Origin: Oscheius sp. JU75
Taxonomy: Eukaryota; Nematoda; Chromadorea; Rhabditida; Rhabditidae
Assembly (NCBI GenBank): GCA_037178855.1
Contig: JASJZC010000002.1
Span: 6,832,501 to 6,896,500, forward strand
Reading direction: 5' to 3'
Length of the DNA stretch: 64,000 bases
Within the stretch, counting starts at the first letter, position 1, and each line of letters opens with the position of its first letter. Positions 10,401 to 21,300 of the stretch are shown here, one piece after another. The notes below the pieces were generated by a model. That model did no database searches, had not been told where the DNA came from, and worked only from the letters and a program-made list of their open reading frames with translations. The position numbers and the translations under genes were made by a program.

Positions 10401-13400
10401 AGCCAGTTCTAAAAGTTGACGACACTGAACTGGTTTTGTATAAATTCAAGTCTTATGACCCAATAATTGTAGTTGTTAACTCGAATTTATAATAATCTCC
10501 TCCAGAAGAAAGAACTTAGTTCTTATTTAGTTTTCCCGTTTTTTATCTAAGAAAAATGTCCAGAACATTTCACTTCTGGACCTAGTTGACTTTTAAATGA
10601 CCGTATAGTTTGGGTGAGGGTTAGAAATAGTATTACAGTAATTTTTTCCAGAGAAGTAGATAAATGCGGGAAAGAATGTTAGTCTTCAAAAATTCATTGT
10701 CATTAATCTACATTTTGCCAATTCCCTCTCTTCCAGCTCGGTCACCGCAGCGACATCCGCAGTCTCTCTGTCTCCTCTACAAACAGTGCCGTGGTCTCCG
10801 GCGGCGGCTATGAGCTCCTCGTCTGGAATACGCACTCTCTTCGTCCCGTAGTCACACTCCGCGACGACTCGATGAAGGACATCGTGGCTGTCAGTTTCGT
10901 CGTTGGAGATAACCATATCCTGGCTGCCAACAAGGTTTTTATCTTTTAGAAATCAAAATCACAAACCTTTTCAGACCGGTACGATTTTCCTCTGGGAGCT
11001 TAGCAGCTGCGAGCTGCTGGAGAGCAGGACAGCTCACGAGGGCGCCGTATGGGCCCTGACCCCCCTCCCAGACAAAAAAGGCTTCGTCTCGGCCTCGGCA
11101 GACAAATCTGTCAAGTTTTGGAGCTATGAACTCGTCTCTGAGGGCACAAGAAAACGACTGTCTATCCGAGAGCAGAGGGTGCTCCAGGTGGCTGATGAGG
11201 CCCTATGCTTAGCGGTTTCACCGAATGGAAAGTTCATAATAGTGGGTCTTCTTGACAACACGGCCAGCATCTACTTCCTCGACACGCTCAAGTTCTTCAT
11301 CTCACTCTATGGACATTCTCTTCCGGTGACATGCGTCTCTGCCAGCCCGGTAGGTCATTTTAGCTTAAAATTGGAGAAAAATGAGTTCAGGATAGCAAAC
11401 TGGTCGTCACAGGCTCCGCGGACAAGTCGATCAAGATCTGGGGTCTCGATTTTGGAGATTGTCACAAGTCGTTCCATGCCCACGATGATGTGTAAGTTTT
11501 TTTTTCCACTTTTGGTATCTTATTGCTTCTTGCTGGAGGTCGAACCTGGGACAGTCTGAAGGGCTAACCACTGCTCAACGGACAGGTAACCAGCTTCTTT
11601 TTCGCTCCAAAAGTCGAATAGCAAAGATTAGAGATGACATTTGAAGGACCGTTTGCTCGAGCAGTATTGGTTCGTCAAATCCTCGCTGTTATGATGAAAG
11701 TATAGTCTATTTCCAACGTCCAGCAGCATCTAAATTTGAACGCTGATGGGACACTATTTGCGCGCGAAGAAAAAATTTCATTTTTGACTTTTCTCCATTT
11801 CCCGCATACTTTTTACAAATTCTGACCGTGTAACCTAATTCTAGACATGCATAAACCTACTTGACAACAAATTTAGGGGAAATATGTAAGAAAAGCGTTG
11901 TAATTGGCCAAAATATGTGAGCAGAGCCCTATTTTCGGCTTCCACGCTTTTTTCAGGCGTTTTTCTGGCAGATTTTTATACAAAATTGCTGTCAAGTAGA
12001 TTTACTTAGGTCCCGAATCCGATGCCAATGTTAAAACAACTAAAAGTTGTTGTAAACACTCAAAAATAGCGAAAGTTTTACAGTCTGAGCCCGGGCTACT
12101 GTAATTTCCTCGCAAGACCTTTCGCACTCTACCTTTAAAGAATTTGTAAGTGCCGCTGGAGGTTGGGAATGGACTATAGCGCCAGCGCTAACGTTCCAAG
12201 TTCGAAACCCGCCGCAGCTCAACCAAGGTTTCCATTCTCTCGCAAGTCGGTAAATCGGTAGTAGCTTGCTACGAATGTGAAGGCGTTCCTTGAAAAGGTT
12301 GGGCAGCTTTGGACGATGCTGGCGGTTCTGAATAACAATAATTTTCTACTGCCTAGACGCTGGTTCAGAATAGAAATAAAAAGTGGGAGTGGTCGTCACC
12401 TACAGCTACTCCGACCAAGACTAGTTTAGTAGCCCAAATAACCCATATTTCAGCGTCTCATGCGTGCTCTTTTCCCCCTCCGAAGAGATGCTCGTTTGGT
12501 CGGCCGGCAAAGACGGCAAGGTCAAGCAATGGGACGCCAAGAAGCATCGCCGAGTCCAGGTCTTGGATCGTCATACGGCCGAAGTCAGGGCTCTCGCCCA
12601 GTCTGAGAATGGTAGTCTTTTGGTCAGTCTCACTTTTAGGCTTATTAGTGGAAAAATTTTAGTTCTCGGCCTCGCACGACCGTACGATTCGCTGCTGGGA
12701 GCTGAGCGAAGAGCTGATCGTCCTTGAGGAAGAGGAAGAAATGGAAAGGGAGCGTGAATACGAGGAAAAACTAGCCGAGGAGGAAGACGTCGTCCCGGGG
12801 GAGAGCAACGAGGCCGAGACGGGGCTTGCCGCTGCTCGCAATCCGCAAAGTATCGTCTCCGCGGAGAATATAATCGAAGCCGTCGATATCATCAGGAATG
12901 AGAGAATTCAGATGAAGGACGATCCTGATGTCGGTTTCAGCAGAAAGATATAATTAAAAGGGGTTTCAGCACAAGAGCCACCCGCTTATTGGAGCCTACA
13001 ATAGCAAGAGTCTGGACCATTTCCTGTTGGATACGATCTCGAGGTGTAGGCCGAGGTAAGCTGCTATTCAAAATTGTCGCCGTAACTCTATCGGTTGTAG
13101 GCCTTGGCGGGTTTTTAAACCAGATACTAACCGGGCTCAGTGTCGCCCAACCTGCCAGATCGGACGCGATCACGGCAAAAGGACTCAAGTACCCTGCTTC
13201 CCTAAGTTGCAGGTCCCAAAAGCTCTCATTCTGATATACTCGAGTATCTCCATGAATATACCATTTTGTAAAGTATTGAGCTAAGTAAGAATATACAGTC
13301 ATATATAGGGTTACCCTATTCCAAAACAAAGTTACAGCTCTTCAAAGTTTAGCGGAAAAGTTAGTATTTTGATAAGAGGCACCGCTACGGCCCACACTAC

Positions 13401-13996
13401 CCGCGTTCGATTCCTGTGGGTGAGAAACTATTTGGATAGACTATTCTGAGGAGAAAAAAAACATAAGCTTAGCGACATTTTGCAGAGTTGCAGTATATAG
13501 GGAAGCCAAAAAATGTCGTCTTGAACTCGAAAAGTCGATTTCTGATCATTCAACCTAGCATATTCTCCCATTTTTAGTAATGTGGAACGCTCTCTTCTCA
13601 TGGTCCCGCTCTCTTACGTGGCCGACATTCTTCGCTCCCTCAGCAGCTGCGTCAAGCAGCACTACAAGATGGAATTTGCCACTCGCATAGCCATCTTCCT
13701 CATTCGAATCCATCACAGCTACATAATCAACTCGATCGAGCTCCTTCCCGTCATCCAACAACTGAAGCTGGAAATGCCTAAGGGAATCGGTGAGATTCGT
13801 GACGTGACCGGCTTCAATCTGGCCGCCTTGGAACTATTCCGTCTCGAGATCGAGGAGGCACAGGATGTGAAGTTGTTCGCCGATGTTAGCCAGGTTATTT
13901 GGTGTTTCTCCATTGAGAAAAATGAGATTTTAGGTTAATTCGAGCAAGAAAAAGGCGAAGAAGGAGCGTCAAGCCATCATCAAGACCAATGTTTAG
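7497..13996 (+). CDS. wdr3: WD-repeat protein WDR3 / UTP12 (Dip2), SSU processome
   Basis: Fourteen exons (7497-7652, 7696-7908, 8459-8577, 8621-8882, 9739-10086, 10128-10229, 10737-10934, 10975-11349, 11391-11491, 12454-12622, 12663-12929, 12970-13043, 13578-13893, 13934-13996) sum to 2,763 nt, 920 aa, close to the human protein. The start [13 protein letters not shown] matches the family's conserved N-terminus. WD repeats run through most of the chain (for example [74 protein letters not shown]). The C-terminal Dip2/Utp12 domain reads [19 protein letters not shown], with a lysine-rich tail. It builds the UTP-B subcomplex in the nucleolus and is needed for 18S rRNA maturation. Eight of the 13 introns are 40-43 nt; the five long ones hold repeats. 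Confidence 0.95.
9293..9595. mobile_element. Foldback / MITE-like element in WDR3 intron 4
   Basis: The outer ~80 nt at each end (9293-9375 and about 9515-9595) are imperfect inverted copies. The left arm reads TTGACTGGCGGCATACTGTA and so on to CTAGTCCTTTAACAT; the right arm, reversed, reads TTTGACTGGCGACATACTGT to CTAGTCCTTTACCACA. Similarity weakens but continues inward, so nearly the whole 300 nt can fold as one hairpin. There is no ORF. Arms this long without a transposase suggest a non-autonomous foldback transposon. No clear target-site duplication was found by eye. Confidence 0.75.
11532..11586 (-). repeat. tRNA-like box A/box B module (degenerate)
   Basis: Read on the minus strand it has GAGCAGTGGTTAGCCC followed by a box B-like GGTTCGACC. 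Spacing suits an internal pol III promoter, but no tRNA cloverleaf can be closed. It lies in the long WDR3 intron 9. Confidence 0.4.
11825..12025. repeat. Imperfect inverted repeat in WDR3 intron 9
   Basis: The left arm (about 11850) has AAACCTACTTGACAACAAAT. The right arm, reversed, has AAATCTACTTGACAGCAATT. A weaker match (ACCTAA) lies outside both. The core arms are about 25 nt, about 120 nt apart. This is probably a degraded foldback element. Confidence 0.5.
13215..13455 (+). repeat. Dispersed repeat family A, copy 1 (pol III box B-like 3' end)
   Basis: It matches 38014-38355 in order: CTCTCATTCTGATA; CTCCATGAATATACCATTT; GAGCTAAGTAAGAATAT; GTTACAGCTCTTCAAAGTTT; AAGAGGCACCGCT; then GCGTTCGATTCC and GTGGGTGAG. 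The last part resembles a tRNA T-arm (box B). This copy lies in WDR3 intron 12 and lacks roughly 95 nt present in copy 2. Confidence 0.75.
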
Positions 13997-14822
13997 TCAT
14001 TTTCAAGGCTAGACTAGAATTGTTATCGTTTTTTTTGTTATTTCCCCATATTGTTGATTGTTGATTCGCAACGTTGCAGACATAAGATGGTTCATTTACA
14101 AGATTTTGTAGAGTTGGCTCAATTCCTAGCTAAAAAGACGCCAGAAAACTACCAAAGGTGCTCGCATGAGACCATTGCCAGCGTGAAGTTGATCAGAGGA
14201 GAATGGATGTGCTCGGAACTCGGTAAACCGGGCATACAGCTATGGTAAAGTGGCGCTACTAGGCAGTCTCGGATCCAGAGTACGTCAGGAAGATGAGAAT
14301 TGCAATTGCACGAGCAGCCCGCTAGCCACGCGATTAGCCAAAACCGCGAACGCTCGTGCTCGGCTCGCAAACGAGAAGAAAATCGCTGATCAGTTCGCCT
14401 GAAATTCCGATCGACCTGCTCTTGTTCTCACTAAAAATTGTTGCTCTTGCATTCCTGATTGAAAGGTAAGCGAGCGGTTTTGCTATGTAGACAAGAGACT
14501 TTCCAAAAAAGTGAAACGAGGATACTGAATCAGGCAGTGATGTAGGCAAAAGTTGCCAGTACTACCACCAAATGTGTGAAGGAGGTAGGATCATCTCCAG
14601 AGCAGCTGATTCGGTGATCGTCCAGAACTGACTGCTACTTCTTTTGCATTCTTTTTTCCCATCCATTCTCCTTGACATTTCTAAGACTTTCTGTCTTTCC
14701 ATATCAGTGAACGCCTGATACATTTCCTAAAACACCGAACTAGAGCCCTTCTCCCTGGACAGAAACATATAAAAGCTATAAATTCACGTTCATTATTCTC
14801 CTGACATCATTCAACACCTAAA
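13997..14822. other. Convergent intergenic region between WDR3 and the RS-domain gene
   Basis: Both flanking genes end here, so it contains two 3' ends. Only short unconvincing ORFs are present and no RNA gene was recognised. Confidence 0.5.
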
Positions 14823-16815
14823 CTAAAAGTACCAGTAATTCTTGCGCTGTCTCATCGTCATGATCTGTCTTCTGGCGTAGACTCCGCCCAACCTGCTCCC
14901 GTCAAAGATCTCTTCAGTAGAGAAATTCTCGTGAGTGGACTGGCCCAACTCTAGCTAAATTTATCATTTTTAGTCAAAATGGGAGAATCCTACCAAATGT
15001 AGCCTAGCTGGCTTACCTTCTGCAACAGATGTGCCTATTTTCGTATCGTAGACAATCTGAATATATTAGAGAAGAATGGAAAAAATGTCCTACATGAAGG
15101 TTATTAAGTGCCATCAGAACGTTTGTGGGACAGTCGGAAACGGCCAAATTGTCGTCTAGTCTATTGTAGTTGTAGTTGGCATGAGCCGGGTACAGCGCAT
15201 ATACTGAAAACAAATTTTTGATAATGCAAATACTGAAAACAGGTTTTTTTTTGTAAGAGGTCGATAGAAAACGCCGGATATCGGGGATCAAATAATAGTT
15301 TAAAGGGAGCGTATGCCGGTCCCCCAGCGCACAAATAGGAAAGATGCGCGGGAAAAGAAAAAATGCTTTTCTTAATTTGTTGAAAATGGATTAGAGCCTA
15401 TTGGTCACGTCGGAATGCGATCGGAACGACCCAGCTTCGATTCCCGGCTGGGGTTTTTCATTTTTACATTACAAATTAGAGCTGTTCAACATTTTTTCTG
15501 TATTTATAAGCTGCTCACAGACTGTTAGAGCGAGTGAATCTACTTATCACATTACTTTCCGCTGCGGTAAAATAAAGAATGGCAGCAGGAATCCTTAAAG
15601 GTTATCAAAGAGATAAAAGGGACTATCCTTACGCGATTTATTTCAGAATTTAGTGGCCTGAAACACCCTACAAAGAAAAACCTACTGAAAGATCTCGTTG
15701 GGTCTGCACTGACTACTTCCGCCTCGGACTTGAAATTTTCGTAGTTGTGCTTTTTCTGAAAACAACATCTGTATACCACAAAATTGATCTCTTACCAGAT
15801 TCCGAGTCCTTCCTTTGAATCTCAACCTCGATCCGCGTTCCGATCCCTCATAGATTATTCTTCCTTCCTCGCAAACAATGGACTCGCGGGAGGAGCACGA
15901 GCTGCTGCTGCTGCTGGAACGGCGGTGGCGACGAGAAGACCTTCTGTGACTCCTGCGACTGCTAAATTCTTGATGTAATGGCCAAAAAAGGAAGGAGCCT
16001 TCTGGAAGAGGGGGGAGAAGACTTCGGCTCCCTCTTGACGAAATCATCATGGGAAGGGGAGCGCTTGTAAGGTGACATATAAGGTGACTTGGAAGGTGAA
16101 CGACGGCGTCTCGATGTTGCTAGGACGGGCACAGTCCGGGTGATCAGGTCGAACTGAAAAAATAAGAGTTCATGATGATGCTGCAGCTGTCGATATGACC
16201 CGGTCCGTCTAGGTTATCAGGGAGTTCCAAGTGGCAGGTAACCATGTTTTGATCGCACTCATAGCCTAGTGGTTTCCACACTGGACTGCGTTCCGAGTAA
16301 CCTAGGTTCGATATCCTAAGAAAAGTGTCAGTTTCTGCACGCCAAATTCACCTTCTGCTAAACATTATAGGACTGCTACAGGGCTGCTGCAACAAGCATT
16401 GTAGCTTCATAATTCGTTTCGAGGCCATAACATGAAGAATAGACACATTTTGTCAAAGAAACAACCGCCGTTGTCCTGATCTCTGACGGTTTTGCATGCT
16501 TTTCCAAAGGTCCTTCTGAATAGGTATGTCTAGAAACTCACACTGGAATATTCTTCGCCATCATCCTCGTCCGAATCACATAATAGCTGGTTCTCCATCT
16601 CTTCATAGACCAGCTTTGTTTGCTCCTCGATGGCATCTCGGGCTGCTTTCTGAAGTGCAACAACCATGGAAGGGATAAAAAGAACCTACTCGTTTCCTGT
16701 CCTCTTTTACTTGGGCAGGATTGGGCAACGGGACGGCGTTGGCGCCCTGCCATCTAAAGTTGTTCTGTCTTGAGGAGCCGCTGTCCCTGCCTCTGCTTCG
16801 ATTTGACGGGAACAT
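14823..16815 (-). CDS. RS-domain nuclear protein, family not recognised
   Basis: Exon 16815-16690 starts MFPSNRSRGRDSGSSRQNNF. Exon 16649-16542 encodes KAARDAIEEQTKLVYEEMEN and an acidic run (SDEDDGEEYS). Next comes a basic/serine segment (SRRRRSPSKSPYMSPYKRSP), then an RS-rich stretch (SRRSHRRSSRRHRRSSSSSS) leading to EEGRIIYEGSERGSRLRFKG. Later exons give KKHNYENFKSEAEVVSADPT, ALYPAHANYNYNRLDDNLAV, IVYDTKIGTSVAEELGQSTH and the C-terminus RLGGVYARRQIMTMRQRKNY ending WYF. Several introns are about 40 nt. RS domains are typical of splicing or mRNP factors, so a nuclear role is inferred. The structured C-terminal half looks conserved but matches no family I know. Exact joins in the middle are unsure. 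Confidence 0.6.
15392..15455 (+). repeat. tRNA-like module in intron of RS-domain gene
   Basis: AGCCTATTGGTCACGTCGGA resembles box A, and CTTCGATTCCCGGCTGGGG resembles box B with a T-arm. No acceptor stem is visible, so this is a degenerate tRNA-derived sequence rather than a tRNA gene. Confidence 0.45.
16258..16320 (+). repeat. tRNA-like module in intron of RS-domain gene
   Basis: ATAGCCTAGTGGTTTCCACA (box A-like) is followed about 35 nt later by AGGTTCGATATCCTAAG (box B-like). It resembles the modules at 15392 and 46856, but no acceptor stem pairs. Confidence 0.5.
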
Positions 16816-18349
16816 GTTGAAGAAACATTGAAAATAAAAATGAAGGTGAAGAAGTAGTTTAAGAAGAAGTTTCATGACTACAGCCACGTTTTCTGACCAA
16901 AATCTTCTTGGTTACTTTGTCGCATTTACTTATATATCTATTCTGCATGTCTAGCAACATATTTACAGCCAAAAGAAGACAAAAATAGCGCGGAACCACG
17001 GTGAAATTGAGCAAAAACGGGGGAAAGATCGACAACCTTGAAACACTAATAGACATTTCCTTTCCGCCAACGAAAAACAGGCGCGCGTTTGAATCGCATT
17101 TATCCAAAGTAAATCTGGTTTTCGATGTTTTTCCTAGAAAAGCCCTTATTTAGCCTTTGGAAAAGCTAAATTCAGCCTAAAATGCCATATTTTCATTTTC
17201 GGAAACAAGGTGCTTAGTCACAGTAACAGGTAGATAATGGTCCAATTTACGAATATACTTGCATCTACAAAAAACAAGACTTTCTTCCACTTTTCCACAA
17301 ATCACCCTTATTCTTTTCCTCTCTTTCTTCCCAATCAAGCAAAAAGGCCTGGAAAGACATCCCATTAGAATAAAATAGCCTTCCAGCCAGCCATTTATTG
17401 ATTTTCGTGCTATGTTAGCTTCATATGTGGCAACGTCGGGCTCTCTTTTAACTTTTTCTATATCCTATGTCCCAAATGGCTTTCCAATTAGTGTTCTCAG
17501 CCCATTTCACTCAAAATGTTAAAAGATTCTCAGGGGCTTTATAGTCCGGAACACACCAGGTTTGCTCGTAACATTTCCCACTGACTCTTTACAGTAATGC
17601 TATGAATTTGTGGGTATCTTTTGAACGTTTTGCATTGAAACCTTCAAGTTTATAGCCTCTTGTCTCTCTATAAGAGTCCTTCGAATTGCATTGCTTCTTC
17701 TCCCCCTAATTGTTCCCGTTTTCGTGCTCTCTCTCTAGCGCATTTGACCAGCCGGAGAGGGGAACTTGCTCTCTGAATCTCTCTCTGTATGTCTATGAAT
17801 GGAACATTGAAGACACGTCTGCTGGGTTTGGGCAGAAACCATTTTACCTGCCTCTGTGACAGTCAAATCTAAATAGAACCATGGATAGTTCAAGTAGTGG
17901 CACGCCTATTGTCTCTGTCTTTGACTATTTTTTCTTGTCCGAATCACACATTACTCATTAGCAATGTTCTAACAAGTTTTGTTGTTTATCTTCTAAACAT
18001 CATTTTACAAAAGTGAGATTAGACCCAAAAATGGCGTAAGACGCGGTGCGCATATACGTAATGAAGCTGGCTCCGGGGCCGAAGAAGGCATTTTCAGACA
18101 ATACAATGTTCTGCAAAATTGTTGATTTTGATTTGATCTATAACTTTGCAAAGTATCGGAAAGGCGGAAAATCACTTCTTGGGTCCTTAAAACTGGTTCG
18201 AAGTGAGACAATTCCCAGTAGTACAGTGAACAACCGGAAGAGGACAAGCTTTTTGACTGCAACTGCTTTCAAGACTACTCACACAACAAACATAAAATTC
18301 TTTACCTCTTCCTACTCTCTTAATCGTATTAAAAAGCTCAGATGAATGC
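16816..18349. other. Divergent intergenic region between the RS-domain gene and HLCS
   Basis: The two genes start outward from here, so both promoters should lie within it. Pyrimidine-rich tracts occur near 17290-17330 and 17700-17790. A member of the short-hairpin family lies at 18104-18155. No ORF is credible. Confidence 0.5.
18104..18155. repeat. Relative of the short-hairpin family
   Basis: CAATGTTCTGCAAAATTGTT closely matches the left arm at 4856 and 47180. The right arm (AACTTTGCAAAG) is partly eroded. Confidence 0.5.
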
Positions 18350-21300
18350 ATGATTGTACTGGTATGGTCGCTGGTCAGCTCCGTGGTGGAGGCTGCCCGT
18401 CGTCGGCGGCTGGCCACCTTCCTCCGCCACTTCTACGACGATCCTGGGAATCGGAAGAACATGTTGGTTTGCAAACGAAACCGTCAGATGGATTCTTTCC
18501 TTTCTCCGTCTTCTTCCTCAGCTCGACTCACTAGATTCACTAGTGAACCACATCTGCATACACAGCAGTTGATCTATCGGACAGAGAGAGCGGAGCTGGC
18601 AGTGGAACAAGCTACTGTGAGTTTTCCAAAATCTGTCTGGTCACAAGACTCCTTGAAAGTCCGCGTTTTGTCTCTCCCTTATCTATTTTCTGTCAGCTTG
18701 TCAACTGTTTTAACTTGTCCTAGTGTTTTACCTAGTTTGTCCAACTGTCTAATTCTCATTCTGATAATGCCACCCTGCCACAGTATTTTAAGTCAGCCTG
18801 TCTCAGCTTATTCATGTCTGGCGTTCTGTGTCTGTGAGCTGTCTTTGTCAACCTCTCCGGGAGATTACTCTTAACCCTCCCAATGAGTGCTGTCCATGTC
18901 ACTCCGATCTTACTTGTTTCTGAGAGCCAGCTGATAGTCAGAGAAAGGAGAATTAAAAGACAGGAAAAAAAAAGATAGTAGACCTATTTTTAGGGGTAGT
19001 TCCAGTAGCACCACTAGTAGAACGTCGGTAGCTTCGGGAGCCAACTGTCTGTGAGTAGAAGGGTTGAGCAGAATTACCAGTACTGAGCTGAAGAACCGAC
19101 TTACAGTTAACTTATCATTTCCTGTCAAGCTTGATCTGCATGCGCTTCAAAGTCATTGTAAACGATGCTCTGCCCATAGCTTGTCGTCAGTTATTCTTAT
19201 CCCTTCACTTTAGTGGCTGCTATCAGACCAAAATAAGTTTCTTTGGCAGCAGATAAGACAGGGACAGGAAGAGAGTGTAACAGAGTGACAGAGAAATAGT
19301 CTTGGCATCCAATCGAACTCATGTATTCAGTGTCACCGTGTCGAGCACTCACCCCATCCCTGTCAACCTTCCAACTCAAATTCCATTGCTTGTCTTTTCA
19401 GGCCCTCCACCCTTCCGAATGGCGTTTCGTAGAGATACAGAATCCTCAAGCCGGTCAGAAAGTCTACTTCGTTGCTTCAATTGGACGTCTGGATGATGAA
19501 CAACCACCACAAGCAGTCTTCTTGGATTCTTGTTGCAACAGAATAGCCTGGAACAAACTACAACCAGCCTCGTTATATGCTTGTGACTTGGAACAGTCAG
19601 TTTCACTATGGGTAGAGTCGAAGAATGCTTTTAGATTCGTGGACATCGTCTACGCATTCAGTGAAGGAGCACTGTTTGAGAACAATTCCAGTGCTTTGGT
19701 GGAGAGCATTCACAGTGAGTATTTCATTCTCTCTATCTCTGTCTTCTGATACTCTGTATCTCTGTCAGTCTCTTAGAATTCTGTTCCAGCTATCTTTCCT
19801 GACACCAGTCAAACACAAGATCTGTCCCTGCTTCCGAATGCTTCTCCAGCTCGCTCCTGTCATTCCAGCAGCTCCGTCCTGGCCCTAACACAGGTTAGTT
19901 CAGAAAAATTCTCATAATCAGAGGTTTAGCAAACACCAATGCCTTTACTACAACAGCTCTTCTGGGGTGATAAAGAAGGCATTCAAAAAAGAGTCACGAT
20001 GCGGTACGGAAGCGAGACAGCCCTTCACAATGGTGGCCACTACGGCTCGTTGCCCAGGTGAGTCTCTCCCTCTTTCTCTCCCTCTTCCACTTCCGTGTAT
20101 TTCTTTTCTGGATTGAGCACTTCGGGATTTGGTTGCAATCCGAAGTTTTTATGGTGCTTTGGAAAGAGCGGTTTCTCTTCCAAGGGTGGCAATCCGTTGA
20201 GAGTCCATTCATCGGGAATCTATAAAAAAAAAAGTGCCATTTTCTAATTTGGCCTAATTGACGGGGAACGAGGCTAGCTATCAATTATAGGTTCAGATTG
20301 TCCACATTCCCTGTCTCTCTGTCTCCTTCTTTCTGTCTCTCTGTAAAATTGTACCCTCTACTCTTATCCAGTTTTTGTTCTGAGAGTCAATCAGTCTCAC
20401 GCTCCGGTTGCTAGGGGCAATTAATCCCTCGAGTTATCTCCCCCAATGTTTTCTTAGCATCTCCGAGTCCGATCTCTGTCCTTCACATTCTAATCCGTTT
20501 TAAGGAGAACGACTACTGGCTCTCCCTCTCGACGACGTCGATATCGCTCCTGTACCTCCTCGTCCCGTTCCTCAAAGGATCTCTTTCAAGAACTTGGCTA
20601 CGAGTACGGGGGAGCGTCTAGATTCTTTGATACATCCTACCAGTTGCCGCCGTTTTTGAGGAATTTGGAGAAGGAAAGAACATACTCTCTTAGCAAGTAA
20701 ATGCTTTGGTCTGTCCAATAGTCAAGATGAATTTAGCGGGAATAACATGGATCATAAGAATATACTGGAACAGAGCAGTTGTCGGTCTGTAGCCAGTTCC
20801 GGCATCTCTCCGTCTGTGACCATTGAGGGAATTGATCTTGGACATATGGAGGAGGACTTGGCTGAAATCAGGTAAGGAACAATGACAGTAAGAGTGTCAG
20901 TGACAGTGACTCTCGGAACCAAAAGACCACTCTGTTTCTTTCCTCCAGTCATGTTGTTACCCAGGAAGTTGAGAGACCCTCTGAGATCCCAGTGACAACA
21001 ACATTCCTACCATTAATCACTAATGTACTGGGTACATTTTCCCAATTCTCTCAGAAATGACCAAGATTAGACATTGGCCTTTTCCAGAAGCATTACCGCC
21101 GATCTGCTATATGTCGATGATTCAACAGTCACATCCCCGCTTGCCATTACCGACTCGACTTCGTCTTATGGTGGGTCTCTACCCGCTTATACATAGATCA
21201 GTCGAGACCCTTTACCCCCAATTCTTGCAGCTGCTCTTGTTTACCGCGAGCTAGCCAAGAGAACGGCTGAGGGCGTGGAGAGAGGAGACGGCGTGACCAG

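Noticed and set aside
20697-20721. A 25-nt intron in HLCS (GTAAATG...CCAATAG)
   Set aside because: A second acceptor 15 nt downstream (GAATTTAG) keeps the same frame and gives a 40-nt intron, matching the common class. The 25-nt form is possible but less likely.
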